Part shown: positions 35,309-43,468 of the stretch, piece after piece
How the letters are laid out: each line of letters begins with the position of its first letter
Numbering within the stretch: position 1 is the stretch's first letter
Source of the DNA: Terriglobia bacterium
GTDB taxonomy: Bacteria; Acidobacteriota; Terriglobia; Terriglobales; Acidobacteriaceae
Length of the DNA stretch: 49,456 nucleotides
Assembly (NCBI GenBank): GCA_020073285.1
Contig: JAIQFM010000005.1
Span: 1 to 49,456, forward strand
Direction of reading: 5' to 3'
Program-made: the position numbers and the translations under genes
Notes under the pieces: model-generated
Seen by the model: only the letters and a program-made list of their open reading frames with translations
Told to the model about the DNA's origin: nothing
Database searches by the model: none

Positions 35309-37147
35309 CTAAGGAATGAGACGCAGGGTAAGGTTGGGAAGGGGAAGACCTTCGAGTGCGGCGGTCCACGTGTCGCCTTTCGCCATGAGGTGACCGGCAG
35401 TGAGCGTGCCCGAACTAACGATTTCGCCCGCGCCGAGCGGCGGCTGGCCACGCTTCAGGATAGCCGCGGCGAGTTCGGCCAGGCAGAGCGCCGGGCTGCG
35501 CAATGAATTCTTGCCCGAGCCCTCCTCCGCGAATTCGCCGTTCCTCGACATGCGCACCTTGAACTTGGGGAGTTGTTCGATGAGGGTGGGGATGAGATCG
35601 GGTGTGACCGACTGGCGCTCGCCGACAATCAGCGCCGCGTGCAGGCCGAGCGAGGCGACGAAATCTCCCGGCTGAAACTTCCAGTCGGGGTAGGGGCAGT
35701 CGATGATCTCGAAGCCGAAGGCGATCCACTCGCAGGCATCCAGCGCGGCGGCGGCATCCAGACCTTCCGTCGTGATCGGCCGTTTCAGGCCAAACATGAT
35801 CTCCGGTTCGATCTTCAACGAGCGCGCCTGGGGCAGCGCGATCTCGGCGGAATTAGCCTTGGCATAGTGCACGGTGTCGTCGTACATGTGCGCCCAGACC
35901 AGCGTCTCCAGCTTGAGGATGCGCCACATGGCCTTGTTCGCGAACCCGACCTTGCGTCCGGCAACTTTGTGCCCGGCCTGTTCGCGCAGGCGCTTGATCT
36001 CCCACTCGACGGCATAACAGGCGTCGAGATCGAAGCCTCGCGCTGAGGGTGGAACCGCGACCGTCTGGCCGGTTTGGTGGGCGGAGAGGAGTTCGCTTGC
36101 GACGGACTCGATATCGGCAGCCATCACTTTCCTGGGTTGCTCGGCAATCATCGCGATATCCGGCATTTTGGAGACGCAGCCGTTGCGGACTTCAGCCAGC
36201 AGCTTGGTGCAGGCGTAGATGGCGCGCGTGTGCGGCATCGGCACCTTGAGCCGCTCGCCGAGCTCGACGACCGCGGCGACAATGGCATCCAGCTCAAGCG
36301 GGCGTCCGGCTTCCAGGTCCTGCAGCATCGATGTTTTGTGCTCGCCGACCTTGGCGGCGCCGGCGATTCGCTGTTCGATGGTGATCGGCAATTCGAAGCC
36401 GAGCTTGGCGCCGAGGGCTTCGGTCTCGCGCATGATCTCGCGGACGATCCGCGAAACCTCGGGATGAAGCGCCATCTGCACCAGGGTGGCGCCGGTGAGG
36501 GCGCTGATGGGATTGAACACGACGTTGCCGAGAATCTTGACCCAGATTTCCCGGCGGATGTGAGTGGTGATGGGGCAGCGCAGCCCGCAGGCGATGAGCG
36601 CTTCGGCAATCTTGCGGCAACGGTCGGAGCGAGTGCCGTCGGGCTCGCCGAGCGAAATGCGGTTGCCCTCGGTGTGGCGAATGATGCCGGGCTCGATGAC
36701 TTCGGTCGCGAAATAGACGATCGAGCCGACTACCTGCTGGGCGGGAATGGCGGCGGAGAGCGCGCCGCCCGGATCGACTCTCTCCAGCCGGGTTCCTTTC
36801 AACTCGCCGCCGGCGCCCTGGAAGTACCACCACGGAAGTCCGTTTTGCGTGCTGACCACGGTGGTCTCCGGCCCCACGACGCTCTTCAGTTGCGGCACAA
36901 GCTGCGGCAGGCTGTGCGCTTTCACGGTCAGGAACAGGACATCTACCGGACCAAGCTGGTCAAGATCGGCGGTGACGTTGGGGCGCGCTTCAAAGTCGCC
37001 GTCCACGCTTTGCACGAGCACGCCGCGTTCCCGGATCGCCTGCAGATGCCGGCCGCGTGCGAAGAGCGTAACCTCCAGCCCGGCGCGGGCCATCCGGGCG
37101 CCCATGTACGCTCCGACCGCGCCGGCGCCGGCAATCAGGAACTTCAT
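35309..37147 (-). CDS. Fusion of ketopantoate reductase-like and 2-oxopent-4-enoate hydratase-like domains
   Basis: From ATG 37147 one frame of 612 residues encodes two enzymes. Residues 1-325 are a 2-dehydropantoate 2-reductase-like NADP enzyme: nucleotide loop AGAGAVGAYMG, catalytic-type lysine in EIWVKILGNVVFNPISAL, and LELDAIVAAVVELG. From residue 342 a fumarylacetoacetase/MhpD-type hydratase or decarboxylase follows: ADIESVASELLSAHQTG, GRKVGFANKAMW, the metal-binding KIEPEIMFGL and IAFGFEIIDCPYPDW. Either half has about its normal free-standing length. An internal ATG at 36124 is preceded by AGGAAAG, so the second enzyme might also be made alone. The start overlaps the stop of the upstream acyl-CoA synthetase by four bases (ATGA). 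The pathway is unknown. The fusion could be natural or the result of a small indel. Confidence 0.82.
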   Translation of the reverse strand: MKFLIAGAGAVGAYMGARMARAGLEVTLFARGRHLQAIRERGVLVQSVDGDFEARPNVTADLDQLGPVDVLFLTVKAHSLPQLVPQLKSVVGPETTVVSTQNGLPWWYFQGAGGELKGTRLERVDPGGALSAAIPAQQVVGSIVYFATEVIEPGIIRHTEGNRISLGEPDGTRSDRCRKIAEALIACGLRCPITTHIRREIWVKILGNVVFNPISALTGATLVQMALHPEVSRIVREIMRETEALGAKLGFELPITIEQRIAGAAKVGEHKTSMLQDLEAGRPLELDAIVAAVVELGERLKVPMPHTRAIYACTKLLAEVRNGCVSKMPDIAMIAEQPRKVMAADIESVASELLSAHQTGQTVAVPPSARGFDLDACYAVEWEIKRLREQAGHKVAGRKVGFANKAMWRILKLETLVWAHMYDDTVHYAKANSAEIALPQARSLKIEPEIMFGLKRPITTEGLDAAAALDACEWIAFGFEIIDCPYPDWKFQPGDFVASLGLHAALIVGERQSVTPDLIPTLIEQLPKFKVRMSRNGEFAEEGSGKNSLRSPALCLAELAAAILKRGQPPLGAGEIVSSGTLTAGHLMAKGDTWTAALEGLPLPNLTLRLIP

Positions 37148-38676
37148 GCCACATGCTCCTTGTTGCCGCACAACGTCTGCGCGACGATCCGGCGCTGAAT
37201 CTTGCCGGTCGCGGTGCGCGGAATGCTCTCCACGATGAAAATCTTCTTGGGACATTCGAAGTGCGCCAGGCGCTCGCGACAGAACTTCAGCAGGTCGGCT
37301 TCGGTGTAGCCTTCGCGCAGGACCACGGCGGCGGCCACCTCTTCGCCCAGCGAGGGATGGGGCATGCCGAAGGCGACCGCCTCGGCCACGGCGGGATGTT
37401 CGGCCAGCACCTCGTCAACATGTCGTGGGGCGATCTTTTCGCCGGCGCGGTTGATGAGTTCCTTGATGCGCCCGGAGATATGCAGGTAGCCGTCGGGATC
37501 GAGCCAGCCCTCGTCGCCGGTGCGGAACCAGCCGTCGCTGAACGCCAGCTCGTTCTCCGCCGGATTGCTCTCGTACCCGCTGAAGACGTTCGGACCCTTG
37601 ATGACCACCTCGCCGCGTTCGCCTTGGGGGCGATGATTGCCCAGCGAATCCATGATGCTGATCTCCAGGCCGGTGGGCAGGCCCACGGAGCCGGCTTTGC
37701 GCGGCGCGGGAGGCAGAGGGTTGGACGCCATCTGGTGGGCGGCTTCGGTCATGCCATAGGCTTCCAGGACGGGCACGCCGAAAACTTCTTCCATCTTGCG
37801 CATCATCTCGGGCGCCAGCGGCGCGCTGGCGGAGCGCACGAAGCGCAGCGAACCGCCCTCGCTGGGGCGCTCGTTGCTGCGGGCCCGGCCTGCGACCACG
37901 TGGTGGATGGTGGGCACGGCGGTGTACCAGGTGACCCGGTACTGCCGCACCAGGCGCCAGAACATCAGCGGATTTACGCCGCTGGGCGCGACCACGGTGC
38001 CACCGGAAAGCAGCGTCGCCAGCGTCGAGGCGACGATCCCATGCACGTGAAACAGCGGCATGAAGCAGAGGGAAACGTCGTCGGGCGAGAGAGCGTAGGT
38101 TTGGACAATGCTCTTCGTCGACTGCGCCAGGTTGCGATGCTGCAACGGCACGCGCTTGGGACGGCCGGTGCTTCCGCTGGTGTGCAGCACCAGCGCGATG
38201 TCGTCCGCGGTGGGCGCTACGGTCCAGGGCTTGGGTGAAATGCCTCGCAGGCGGACTGTGCCCTGGGCGTCGAGTTCCACCGGCAGGATCGGGATGCCGA
38301 GATCCGCGGCCGCCGGGCCCGCTTCGCCATCTTTCGGGCTGCAAATCAACACGCGCGCGGAGGTGTCCCCCAGGTAGAAAGCGAATTCCTGATACTTGTA
38401 GGTTGGATTCATGGGCGCGGCAGTGCCGGCGACGGAAGCTGCTAGGAAACTCACAATGGCCGGCAGCCCGTTGGACAGGGCAATGGCCACGCGTCCGCCG
38501 CGGCGAATTCCCGCCGCCGCTAGGGTGTCGGCCATGGTAAGGACCTGCTCGCGCAGCGAACCGTAGGTGACCCTGGCTCCGCTCTCAGGAATGATGATGG
38601 CGGTGCGGTCCGCGGGAGCTACCTGGATGACGTCCAAGACTGTGGCTACCGACTGCATTCGTGGTTGGTTCTCCAA
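37144..38676 (-). CDS. Acyl-CoA synthetase, oxalate-CoA ligase (AAE3/Pcs60)-like
   Basis: The 510-residue member of the adenylate-forming ligases has motif A3 LHTSGSTGRPKRVPLQHRN, A5 EAYGMTEAAHQMASNPLPP, A7-A8 GWFRTGDEGWLDPDGYLHIS followed by GRIKELINRAGEKI, and the C-terminal catalytic lysine in RTATGKIQRR. The overall sequence, including MNPTYKYQEFAFYLGD and FMPLFHVHGIVAS, resembles plant AAE3 and yeast Pcs60, which make oxalyl-CoA, although other small or medium acids cannot be excluded. It is the first gene of an operon with the reductase-hydratase fusion, with stop and start overlapping. Start: ATG 38676; ATG 38658 is possible. Confidence 0.88.
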   Translation of the reverse strand: MENQPRMQSVATVLDVIQVAPADRTAIIIPESGARVTYGSLREQVLTMADTLAAAGIRRGGRVAIALSNGLPAIVSFLAASVAGTAAPMNPTYKYQEFAFYLGDTSARVLICSPKDGEAGPAAADLGIPILPVELDAQGTVRLRGISPKPWTVAPTADDIALVLHTSGSTGRPKRVPLQHRNLAQSTKSIVQTYALSPDDVSLCFMPLFHVHGIVASTLATLLSGGTVVAPSGVNPLMFWRLVRQYRVTWYTAVPTIHHVVAGRARSNERPSEGGSLRFVRSASAPLAPEMMRKMEEVFGVPVLEAYGMTEAAHQMASNPLPPAPRKAGSVGLPTGLEISIMDSLGNHRPQGERGEVVIKGPNVFSGYESNPAENELAFSDGWFRTGDEGWLDPDGYLHISGRIKELINRAGEKIAPRHVDEVLAEHPAVAEAVAFGMPHPSLGEEVAAAVVLREGYTEADLLKFCRERLAHFECPKKIFIVESIPRTATGKIQRRIVAQTLCGNKEHVA

Positions 38677-39003
38677 TATTATGGGTGCGCCGGCGATCCT
38701 TGCGCGTGCACCTTTGATGCGGGAAAGGTGAGCGGCGATTTCATAATTGAGGCAGGAGTCGAGGTGATTTTATTGGGACTGACCTGAAATGAAATTCGAA
38801 CCGAAAAATATAAGTGGAAGCGGCGGGAGTTGAAATATTTCGGTTGTTGATTCAAGGTAACTTGGTGGTTTTTCGAGGTGCCAAACGGCGTCGAGGGAAT
38901 AAGGGGTGGGCACCTGCGGCGCGTTCATGATGCCGTGCCGTGACGCTGATCGTGAGTTGTGAGGAAAGACATTAGCGCACCTCAATGCTATCCAGCATCC
39001 GAG
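38677..39003. other. Intergenic region, AT-rich, containing an ssrA-3'-end copy
   Basis: The 327-bp gap contains no convincing gene; a 71-residue minus-strand frame (38770-38985) has no ribosome-binding site or homology that I can see. It is richer in A+T than its surroundings around 38755-38860 and includes the imperfect copy of the tmRNA 3' end at 38814-38834. It must also hold the promoter of the acyl-CoA synthetase operon. Confidence 0.6.
38814..38834 (+). repeat. att-like direct repeat of the tmRNA 3' end (distal copy)
   Basis: Twenty of 21 bases are identical to 40057-40077, the T-arm and acceptor end of ssrA, in the same orientation; the only difference is A for G at the sixth base. 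AAATATA also precedes both copies. This is the arrangement left by an element integrated at the 3' end of tmRNA. Confidence 0.7.
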
Positions 39004-39462
39004 CTATCTGAACATTCGTGCGTCGAACTCAAATCGCTGCGTCGCATGAAACTTAACTTTTGGGAAGTTCGGGTGGACAGGATTCAGCAGAAAATTCCAG
39101 TCGCCTCGAACGGCTGCGGAAGGGACGAGTAGCCCGGCGGTTTGTCCACGTCGGATCCACTTGTCTCCGAAGCGGCGCAGAGACTCGTCTCTCGTGCGGT
39201 ACCAATCTTCCGGCAGTTCGTCGAATTCCAGCCGTTCGATCCCGAGCGCATCGGGGATGTCTCCTTCGATGAATCCGAGATCGGCCGGCAGGAGATTCGG
39301 TTCGAGATTCACGAAGGTCTCGACGGCTGCGAGTGCGAGCGAGGTTGAGGCGTACACCACTCGCACGCCACGGCTGTTCCAACGGCCGCCATAGAGCCGC
39401 GCTCCTTCACCGCTGGCGGCAGCGGCGGCGTAGCGTTCGCGGCATATTCTCCAGAACCGCAT
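39004..39462 (-). CDS. RES-domain toxin (NAD+-degrading)
   Basis: The 152-residue protein contains the RES-domain blocks: WRICRERYA, GARLYGGRWNSRGVRVVYAS (with the conserved Arg and Tyr of the active-site cleft), SLALAAVETFVN, and a C-terminal LLNPVHPNFPKVKF. RES toxins (for example MbcT and Xre-RES) break down NAD+ and arrest growth unless bound by their antitoxin. The gene follows the Xre-type antitoxin gene with a one-base overlap (TGATG), so translation is coupled. The length is normal for the family. The pair lies between the tmRNA 3' end and a partial copy of it, which suggests that it was carried in by an integrated element. Confidence 0.92.
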   Translation of the reverse strand: MRFWRICRERYAAAAASGEGARLYGGRWNSRGVRVVYASTSLALAAVETFVNLEPNLLPADLGFIEGDIPDALGIERLEFDELPEDWYRTRDESLRRFGDKWIRRGQTAGLLVPSAAVRGDWNFLLNPVHPNFPKVKFHATQRFEFDARMFR

Positions 39463-39896
39463 CAGCTATAAACGCCATAAGCGATACGGCCGAGAACATC
39501 CTCCACAGCTCGGGCGCCGAGATCGGTGTCGAGCTGGTCCAGCGGCCGTTCGCCGCCGAGTGCCCGGTTGGCGGTGCGCAGCCACTCGACTGCCTTCTCT
39601 TCATTTCCGATCATCTCGATGGCATTTGCGTAGACACGCGCCAGCCGGACTGTCCGGTCCGATTCAGCAGCGGTCAAGCGGGAATGTTGACTGAGACGAC
39701 GAGTCAGCGTGCGCTGCGGAATTCCCAGCTTGCGCGACAGAACGATATTGCCGACATGAAGTCTCTCGGCAAGGGCGGTAAGGGAATTCGCCGGTAGCCC
39801 CTTGCGAACAAGTTGCGCCAGATCGTCCGGGTTCTTCACCACTCGGCCGAGCACTTTTCGGCCGCCCAGAACCTCTGCAATAGCTTCAGCCTCCAT
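39462..39896 (-). CDS. Xre/MbcA/ParS-type antitoxin (DUF2384)
   Basis: The 144-residue protein precedes the RES toxin gene. It has an N-terminal helix-turn-helix-like region (NSLTALAERLHVGNIVLSRK, LGIPQRTLTRRLSQ) and the C-terminal Xre/MbcA/ParS toxin-binding domain, with RVYANAIEMIGNEEKAVEWL, TANRALGGERPLDQLDTDLG and a terminal helix. Antitoxins of this type bind the RES active site and repress their own operon. AGGAGG at about 39900-39905 is an excellent ribosome-binding site, and a near-consensus promoter with two palindromes lies directly upstream. The antitoxin-first order is usual for this family. It is intact and of normal length. Confidence 0.92.
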   Translation of the reverse strand: MEAEAIAEVLGGRKVLGRVVKNPDDLAQLVRKGLPANSLTALAERLHVGNIVLSRKLGIPQRTLTRRLSQHSRLTAAESDRTVRLARVYANAIEMIGNEEKAVEWLRTANRALGGERPLDQLDTDLGARAVEDVLGRIAYGVYS

Positions 39897-39914
39897 CTGG
39901 CCTCCTGGCTATTT

Positions 39915-39946
39915 ATCTTACGCCATTTGGCCAACCGTTGCAACGG
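39915..39946 (-). promoter_or_regulatory. RES/Xre operon promoter with palindromic operators
   Basis: On the minus strand TTGCAA (39943-39938), a 17-bp spacer and TAAGAT (39920-39915) form a near-consensus promoter. The -35 box lies inside the palindrome CCGTTGCAACGG (39935-39946), and TTGGCCAA (39927-39934) lies in the spacer. Both are plausible operators for the antitoxin. Confidence 0.7.
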
Positions 39947-40054
39947 ATGCCTTGTCGAGCAGGGTAGCAGCGCCTGGTGCAAAACAAATTGAAAAACGGC
40001 GTGCTGGAACCCGGCCGTTATCGCTTGTAAGTCATTTCATTCATAAATATAGAT

Positions 40055-40420
40055 TGGTGGAGGCGGCGGGAGTTGAACCCGCGTCCGAAGCTGTCACTGG
40101 CAGAGAGCCTACATACTTATTCGCGTTCCTGCTTCCCACTCAAGGGAAACGTTCGCAGCCCACGCTCAGAACACGACAAGAAACGCGGGCCGCTAGCCCT
40201 GGTTCTCGCTCCCGCGCTCGGGCCGCACGCGGAAGCCAGCCTACTGTGCGACGCCCTTTCACGGCCCGTAGGCGAAGCCGCGGAGGACGGCTACTTAACT
40301 AATTAAGCAGCGTATGCCAGTGTTTGGTTGGCAATTATTGGTTTTGCACGCGATTACGGGTGTGTGCACCCCGGTATGCCTCTCTGCCGCAAGCATCTCC
40401 GTCGAAGCCGTGACGCCCCC
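40055..40420 (-). ncRNA. ssrA: tmRNA (transfer-messenger RNA)
   Basis: The minus strand reads GGGGGCGTCACGGCTTCGAC at the 5' end (from 40420), the classic tmRNA start, and ends with GAGTTGAACCC-complement T-arm sequence and an encoded CCA at 40055. The 5' GGGGGCG pairs with the 3' CGCCTCC in a seven-base-pair acceptor stem with one G-U pair. The tag reading frame is at 40332-40303: GCC AAC CAA ACA CTG GCA TAC GCT GCT TAA, giving ANQTLAYAA. It releases stalled ribosomes and marks the unfinished protein for proteolysis. The resume codon (GCC) is inferred; an in-frame GCA 15 bases earlier would give a longer tag. The length of 366 nt is normal for a one-piece tmRNA. Its 3' end is a common integration site, and a partial copy lies at 38814-38834. 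Confidence 0.95.
40057..40077 (-). repeat. att-like repeat at the tmRNA 3' end (proximal copy)
   Basis: This 21-bp stretch is part of the ssrA T-arm and acceptor stem and is repeated with one mismatch at 38814-38834. The 1.2-kb segment between the copies holds only the RES/Xre pair and no integrase gene. Confidence 0.7.
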
Positions 40421-40721
40421 ATTCAAGCGGGGTCCCCGTCGCGCGTGGTTGTTGCGCGCAATGGGGTGCTCGGTGATGTGCGGCAGATCCCTTGTTTTCC
40501 CATTCGCCACGATGGCCCTGGGGCCGGCGAAAGAGGAATACGCAAGGGTTCTGCTGTCAAAGAGCTACTTGTAATTATGGCAGCAAGCTGCTGGAAGTCA
40601 ACTCAGGGGATGATCCGGAATGGGACTGGACTTCGCGCCAGCGCAAAATCGTCGTTCGGAGACGAGGAACTGGTACCATGAGCCCAATCGAAACTTCACA
40701 CATGCACGGAGTCCTCCAGCC
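40421..40721. other. Intergenic region between ssrA and the kinase gene
   Basis: No gene or known RNA is apparent in these 301 bases. They must hold the tmRNA promoter (minus strand) and the kinase promoter (plus strand). The only local structure I see is a 10-bp palindrome, TTGCGCGCAA, at 40452-40461. Confidence 0.5.
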
Positions 40722-43388
40722 ATGGCTGACGTTCCAGTTCCGCACGGGGAGGCGCTGGAATCCCTCGAAGGCGCAATCGTGGGCCGATTCGCCGTCCGTG
40801 AACGCCTCGGCGAAGGCGGCATGGGGGAGGTTTATCGCGCCGAGGACACCAAACTTCGCCGGTCGGTGGCGCTCAAGCGCATGGCGCCACATCTGCGCTC
40901 CGATCCCCAATACCGAAACCTGTTTTTGAAGGAAGCGGAGCGCGTTTCGCGCTTCACCGACCCGCACATCGCCGCTCTTTACGACATCCTGGAACAGGGC
41001 GAGGACGTTTTTCTCGTCATGGAACTGGTGCAAGGCCGCAGCCTGCGCCAGCGACTCCGCGAGCCCATGTCCCTGGAGGAATTTCTCGGTATTGCGACGC
41101 AATGCGTGCAGGGCCTGGCGGCGGCCCACTCCCGCGGCATCGTTCACTGCGACATTAAGCCGGAAAACATCATGATCACCACCTCCGGCACGGTGAAGAT
41201 TCTGGATTTTGGCGTCGCGCGTCGCGTCTCGCAGTCCGCCTTGAGCACCGCCGCCACCACCGGCATGAGCGGCACCGCCGGCTACATGGCGCCGGAAGTC
41301 GTGCTCGAGCGGGTGGCCGGCCCCACCGCCGACTTGTTTTCCCTGGGCGTGGTGTTCTACGAAGCGCTTGCCGGTTTTCATCCCTTCCTGCGCGGCACCT
41401 TTTTCGAGACCTGCGAAAGCGTGCTGCACGACGATCCGGTTCCGCTCGACCAGGTTGGCGAGACACCGCCGGAACTTGCCGCCATCGTGCAGCGGATGAT
41501 CGCCAAGAATGTTGACGAGCGCTATCACCAGTCGGCCGAGTTGATCGAGCACTTGAAGCTGGCGCCACACGAGACGATCATGCTTTCCACCGGCAGCGCG
41601 CGCCCGCCCGCGGGCCCGGCCTCCGCGGCCAGCAAGCGTGCTCGTACGCGCCGCACACTGCGCCGGCAGCCGCGTTCGTTTTTCCGCTCCCGATGGCTGG
41701 CCGCGGGCTGCGCCATGCTCGTCGTCGTGATCGCCCTGCTGGCCGTCACCGGCGCTCCGGGAAAAGTACGCCGGTGGGTGAACCGGATGATGGGCGTCAA
41801 GCCGCAGCAGCTCGCGGTGCTGCCGTTTACCTCGACGGAAGGCGATGCCAGTGCGCAAGCCTTCTCCGCCGGTTTGACCGAGGCGATCAGCGCGCGCCTG
41901 GGAGGCGGAGCCGATGAGAGCATCCAAGTGGTTCCGACCGGCGAGCTCCGCAGCCAGAAGGTGGACTCGGTGGACAAGGCGCGGCAGCAGTTCGGCGTTG
42001 ACCTTGTGCTCACCGGCAGCTTGCGGGAATCGGGGAACCTGGTGCGCGTCAGCTACATTCTGGAGGATGCGCGCACGCGCCGGCAGTTGCGCGGCGATAC
42101 CGTCACCGTCACCGCCGGCGATCCTTTCGCCCTGGAAGACCAGGTCATGGCCAGCCTGCTGCGTTCGCTCCGACTGGAGCCCCAACGCGGCTCCGCCTAC
42201 GGCACGAGCGAAGGTTCCGCGTACGTCTACTACCTGCGGGGCCGCGGATATTTGCAGGATTATACCCGGCAAGAAAACCTGGAGGCCGCCGTCGCCGCTT
42301 TTAAGAGCGCCCTCGAGCGCGATCCCAATTACGCTCTCGCCTATGCCGGTCTCGGGCAAACCTATTGGCACAGGTTCCAGGAACTGCGCGACCCCAGCCA
42401 GGTGAACAATGCCACCTTGGCCTGCGAACGCGCGCTGGCGATCGATCCCAAGCTGTCGCAGGCGCACATTTGCCTCGGCACTGCCTACACCAATACGGGC
42501 AGGTATGACGACGCGATTCAGCAGTTCCGGCAGGCCGTTGCCAGCGAGTCCACCAACGACGACGCGGTGCGCGGCCTGGGGGTTGCCTTCGAGAAGGCAA
42601 AGCGTTTCGCGGAAGCGGAAAACACGTTTCGCGCGGCCATCCGGTTGCGTCCGCACTACTGGGCGAACTACAACCTGCTCGGCGCTTTCTATTGGCGCCG
42701 CGGCCGCTACGATGAAGCAGCCAAGGTCTTCCAGCAGGTGATTCAGATTGCCCCGGACAATTACCGCGGCTACAACAATCTCGCCGGCGTGCACATCATG
42801 CAGGGCAAGTACGCCGAGGCCATCCCGCTGCTGGAACGCTGCGTCGCTATCCGGCCGAATCCTTCCGGCTTCGCCAACCTGGGCAGCGCGTATTTTTTTC
42901 TGCGCCGCTTTGACGAGGCTGTGCGCGTTTTTTCCCGTGCGGTGCAGCTCAACGCCAAGGATTTCGAGCTTCGGGGAAACTTGGCGGACGCTCAGTACTG
43001 GGCGCCCAGCCAGCGCCGCGCGGCGATGGAATCGTATCGCCAGGCGATTCAACTCGCGCAGCCCCGGCTGCAGGTGAATGCCAAGGACACCAATGTGCTT
43101 CTCTCGGTCGCGCAATACCATGGCATGATCGGCGAGAAGCAACCGGCGCTCGACTACCTGGCGCGGGCCCAGGCCGTCGATCCCAAGGCCCGCGATCTGC
43201 CGCGCAATGCCGCCATCATCTACGCCCAGTTCGGCGACCGCGCGCAGACCATGGATCAACTGGAAAAGTTCTTTGCCGGCGGCGGTTCCCCCGCCTACGT
43301 GCGGAGCTGGCCGAACTTTGATAGCCTCAACTCCGACCCCCGTTACCAGCAACTGATGAAATCGGCCGAAGCCGTGCAAGTGCACTGA
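40722..43388 (+). CDS. Membrane Ser/Thr protein kinase with TolB-like domain and TPR repeats
   Basis: The 888-residue protein has a Hanks-type kinase domain at the N-terminus: glycine loop LGEGGMGEVYRAED, Lys52, catalytic loop HCDIKPEN (142-149, with Cys in place of the usual Arg), DFG (162-164) and GTAGYMAPE. One membrane helix (about 325-344) then anchors it. Residues about 361-470 (QQLAVLPFTSTEGDASAQAF) resemble the periplasmic TolB-amino-terminal-like domain found in adenylate cyclase and kinase fusions. The rest is a chain of TPR repeats (for example YALAYAGLGQTYWHR, PHYWANYNLLGAFYWRRGRY). Loss of the HRD arginine is known in kinases that do not depend on activation-loop phosphorylation. 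I chose ATG 40722 (GGAG at 40710-40713) over an upstream in-frame ATG at 40620. Confidence 0.92.
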   Translation: MADVPVPHGEALESLEGAIVGRFAVRERLGEGGMGEVYRAEDTKLRRSVALKRMAPHLRSDPQYRNLFLKEAERVSRFTDPHIAALYDILEQGEDVFLVMELVQGRSLRQRLREPMSLEEFLGIATQCVQGLAAAHSRGIVHCDIKPENIMITTSGTVKILDFGVARRVSQSALSTAATTGMSGTAGYMAPEVVLERVAGPTADLFSLGVVFYEALAGFHPFLRGTFFETCESVLHDDPVPLDQVGETPPELAAIVQRMIAKNVDERYHQSAELIEHLKLAPHETIMLSTGSARPPAGPASAASKRARTRRTLRRQPRSFFRSRWLAAGCAMLVVVIALLAVTGAPGKVRRWVNRMMGVKPQQLAVLPFTSTEGDASAQAFSAGLTEAISARLGGGADESIQVVPTGELRSQKVDSVDKARQQFGVDLVLTGSLRESGNLVRVSYILEDARTRRQLRGDTVTVTAGDPFALEDQVMASLLRSLRLEPQRGSAYGTSEGSAYVYYLRGRGYLQDYTRQENLEAAVAAFKSALERDPNYALAYAGLGQTYWHRFQELRDPSQVNNATLACERALAIDPKLSQAHICLGTAYTNTGRYDDAIQQFRQAVASESTNDDAVRGLGVAFEKAKRFAEAENTFRAAIRLRPHYWANYNLLGAFYWRRGRYDEAAKVFQQVIQIAPDNYRGYNNLAGVHIMQGKYAEAIPLLERCVAIRPNPSGFANLGSAYFFLRRFDEAVRVFSRAVQLNAKDFELRGNLADAQYWAPSQRRAAMESYRQAIQLAQPRLQVNAKDTNVLLSVAQYHGMIGEKQPALDYLARAQAVDPKARDLPRNAAIIYAQFGDRAQTMDQLEKFFAGGGSPAYVRSWPNFDSLNSDPRYQQLMKSAEAVQVH

Positions 43389-43468
43389 CGCGCACATGAT
43401 TCGCTGACAATCCGCGGTCCACATCATGGCGGCCCGTAAGCAAATTCCGTATGAGAGGAGATGCATCG

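Noticed and set aside
38770-38985. 71-residue minus-strand frame in the gap before the RES gene
   Set aside because: No ribosome-binding site, no known family, and it covers the att-like repeat; more likely noncoding.
40575-43466. 963-residue open frame on the minus strand
   Set aside because: It is antisense to the well-supported kinase-TPR gene along its whole length; such mirror frames are common in GC-rich DNA. The sequence has no domain and no ribosome-binding site.
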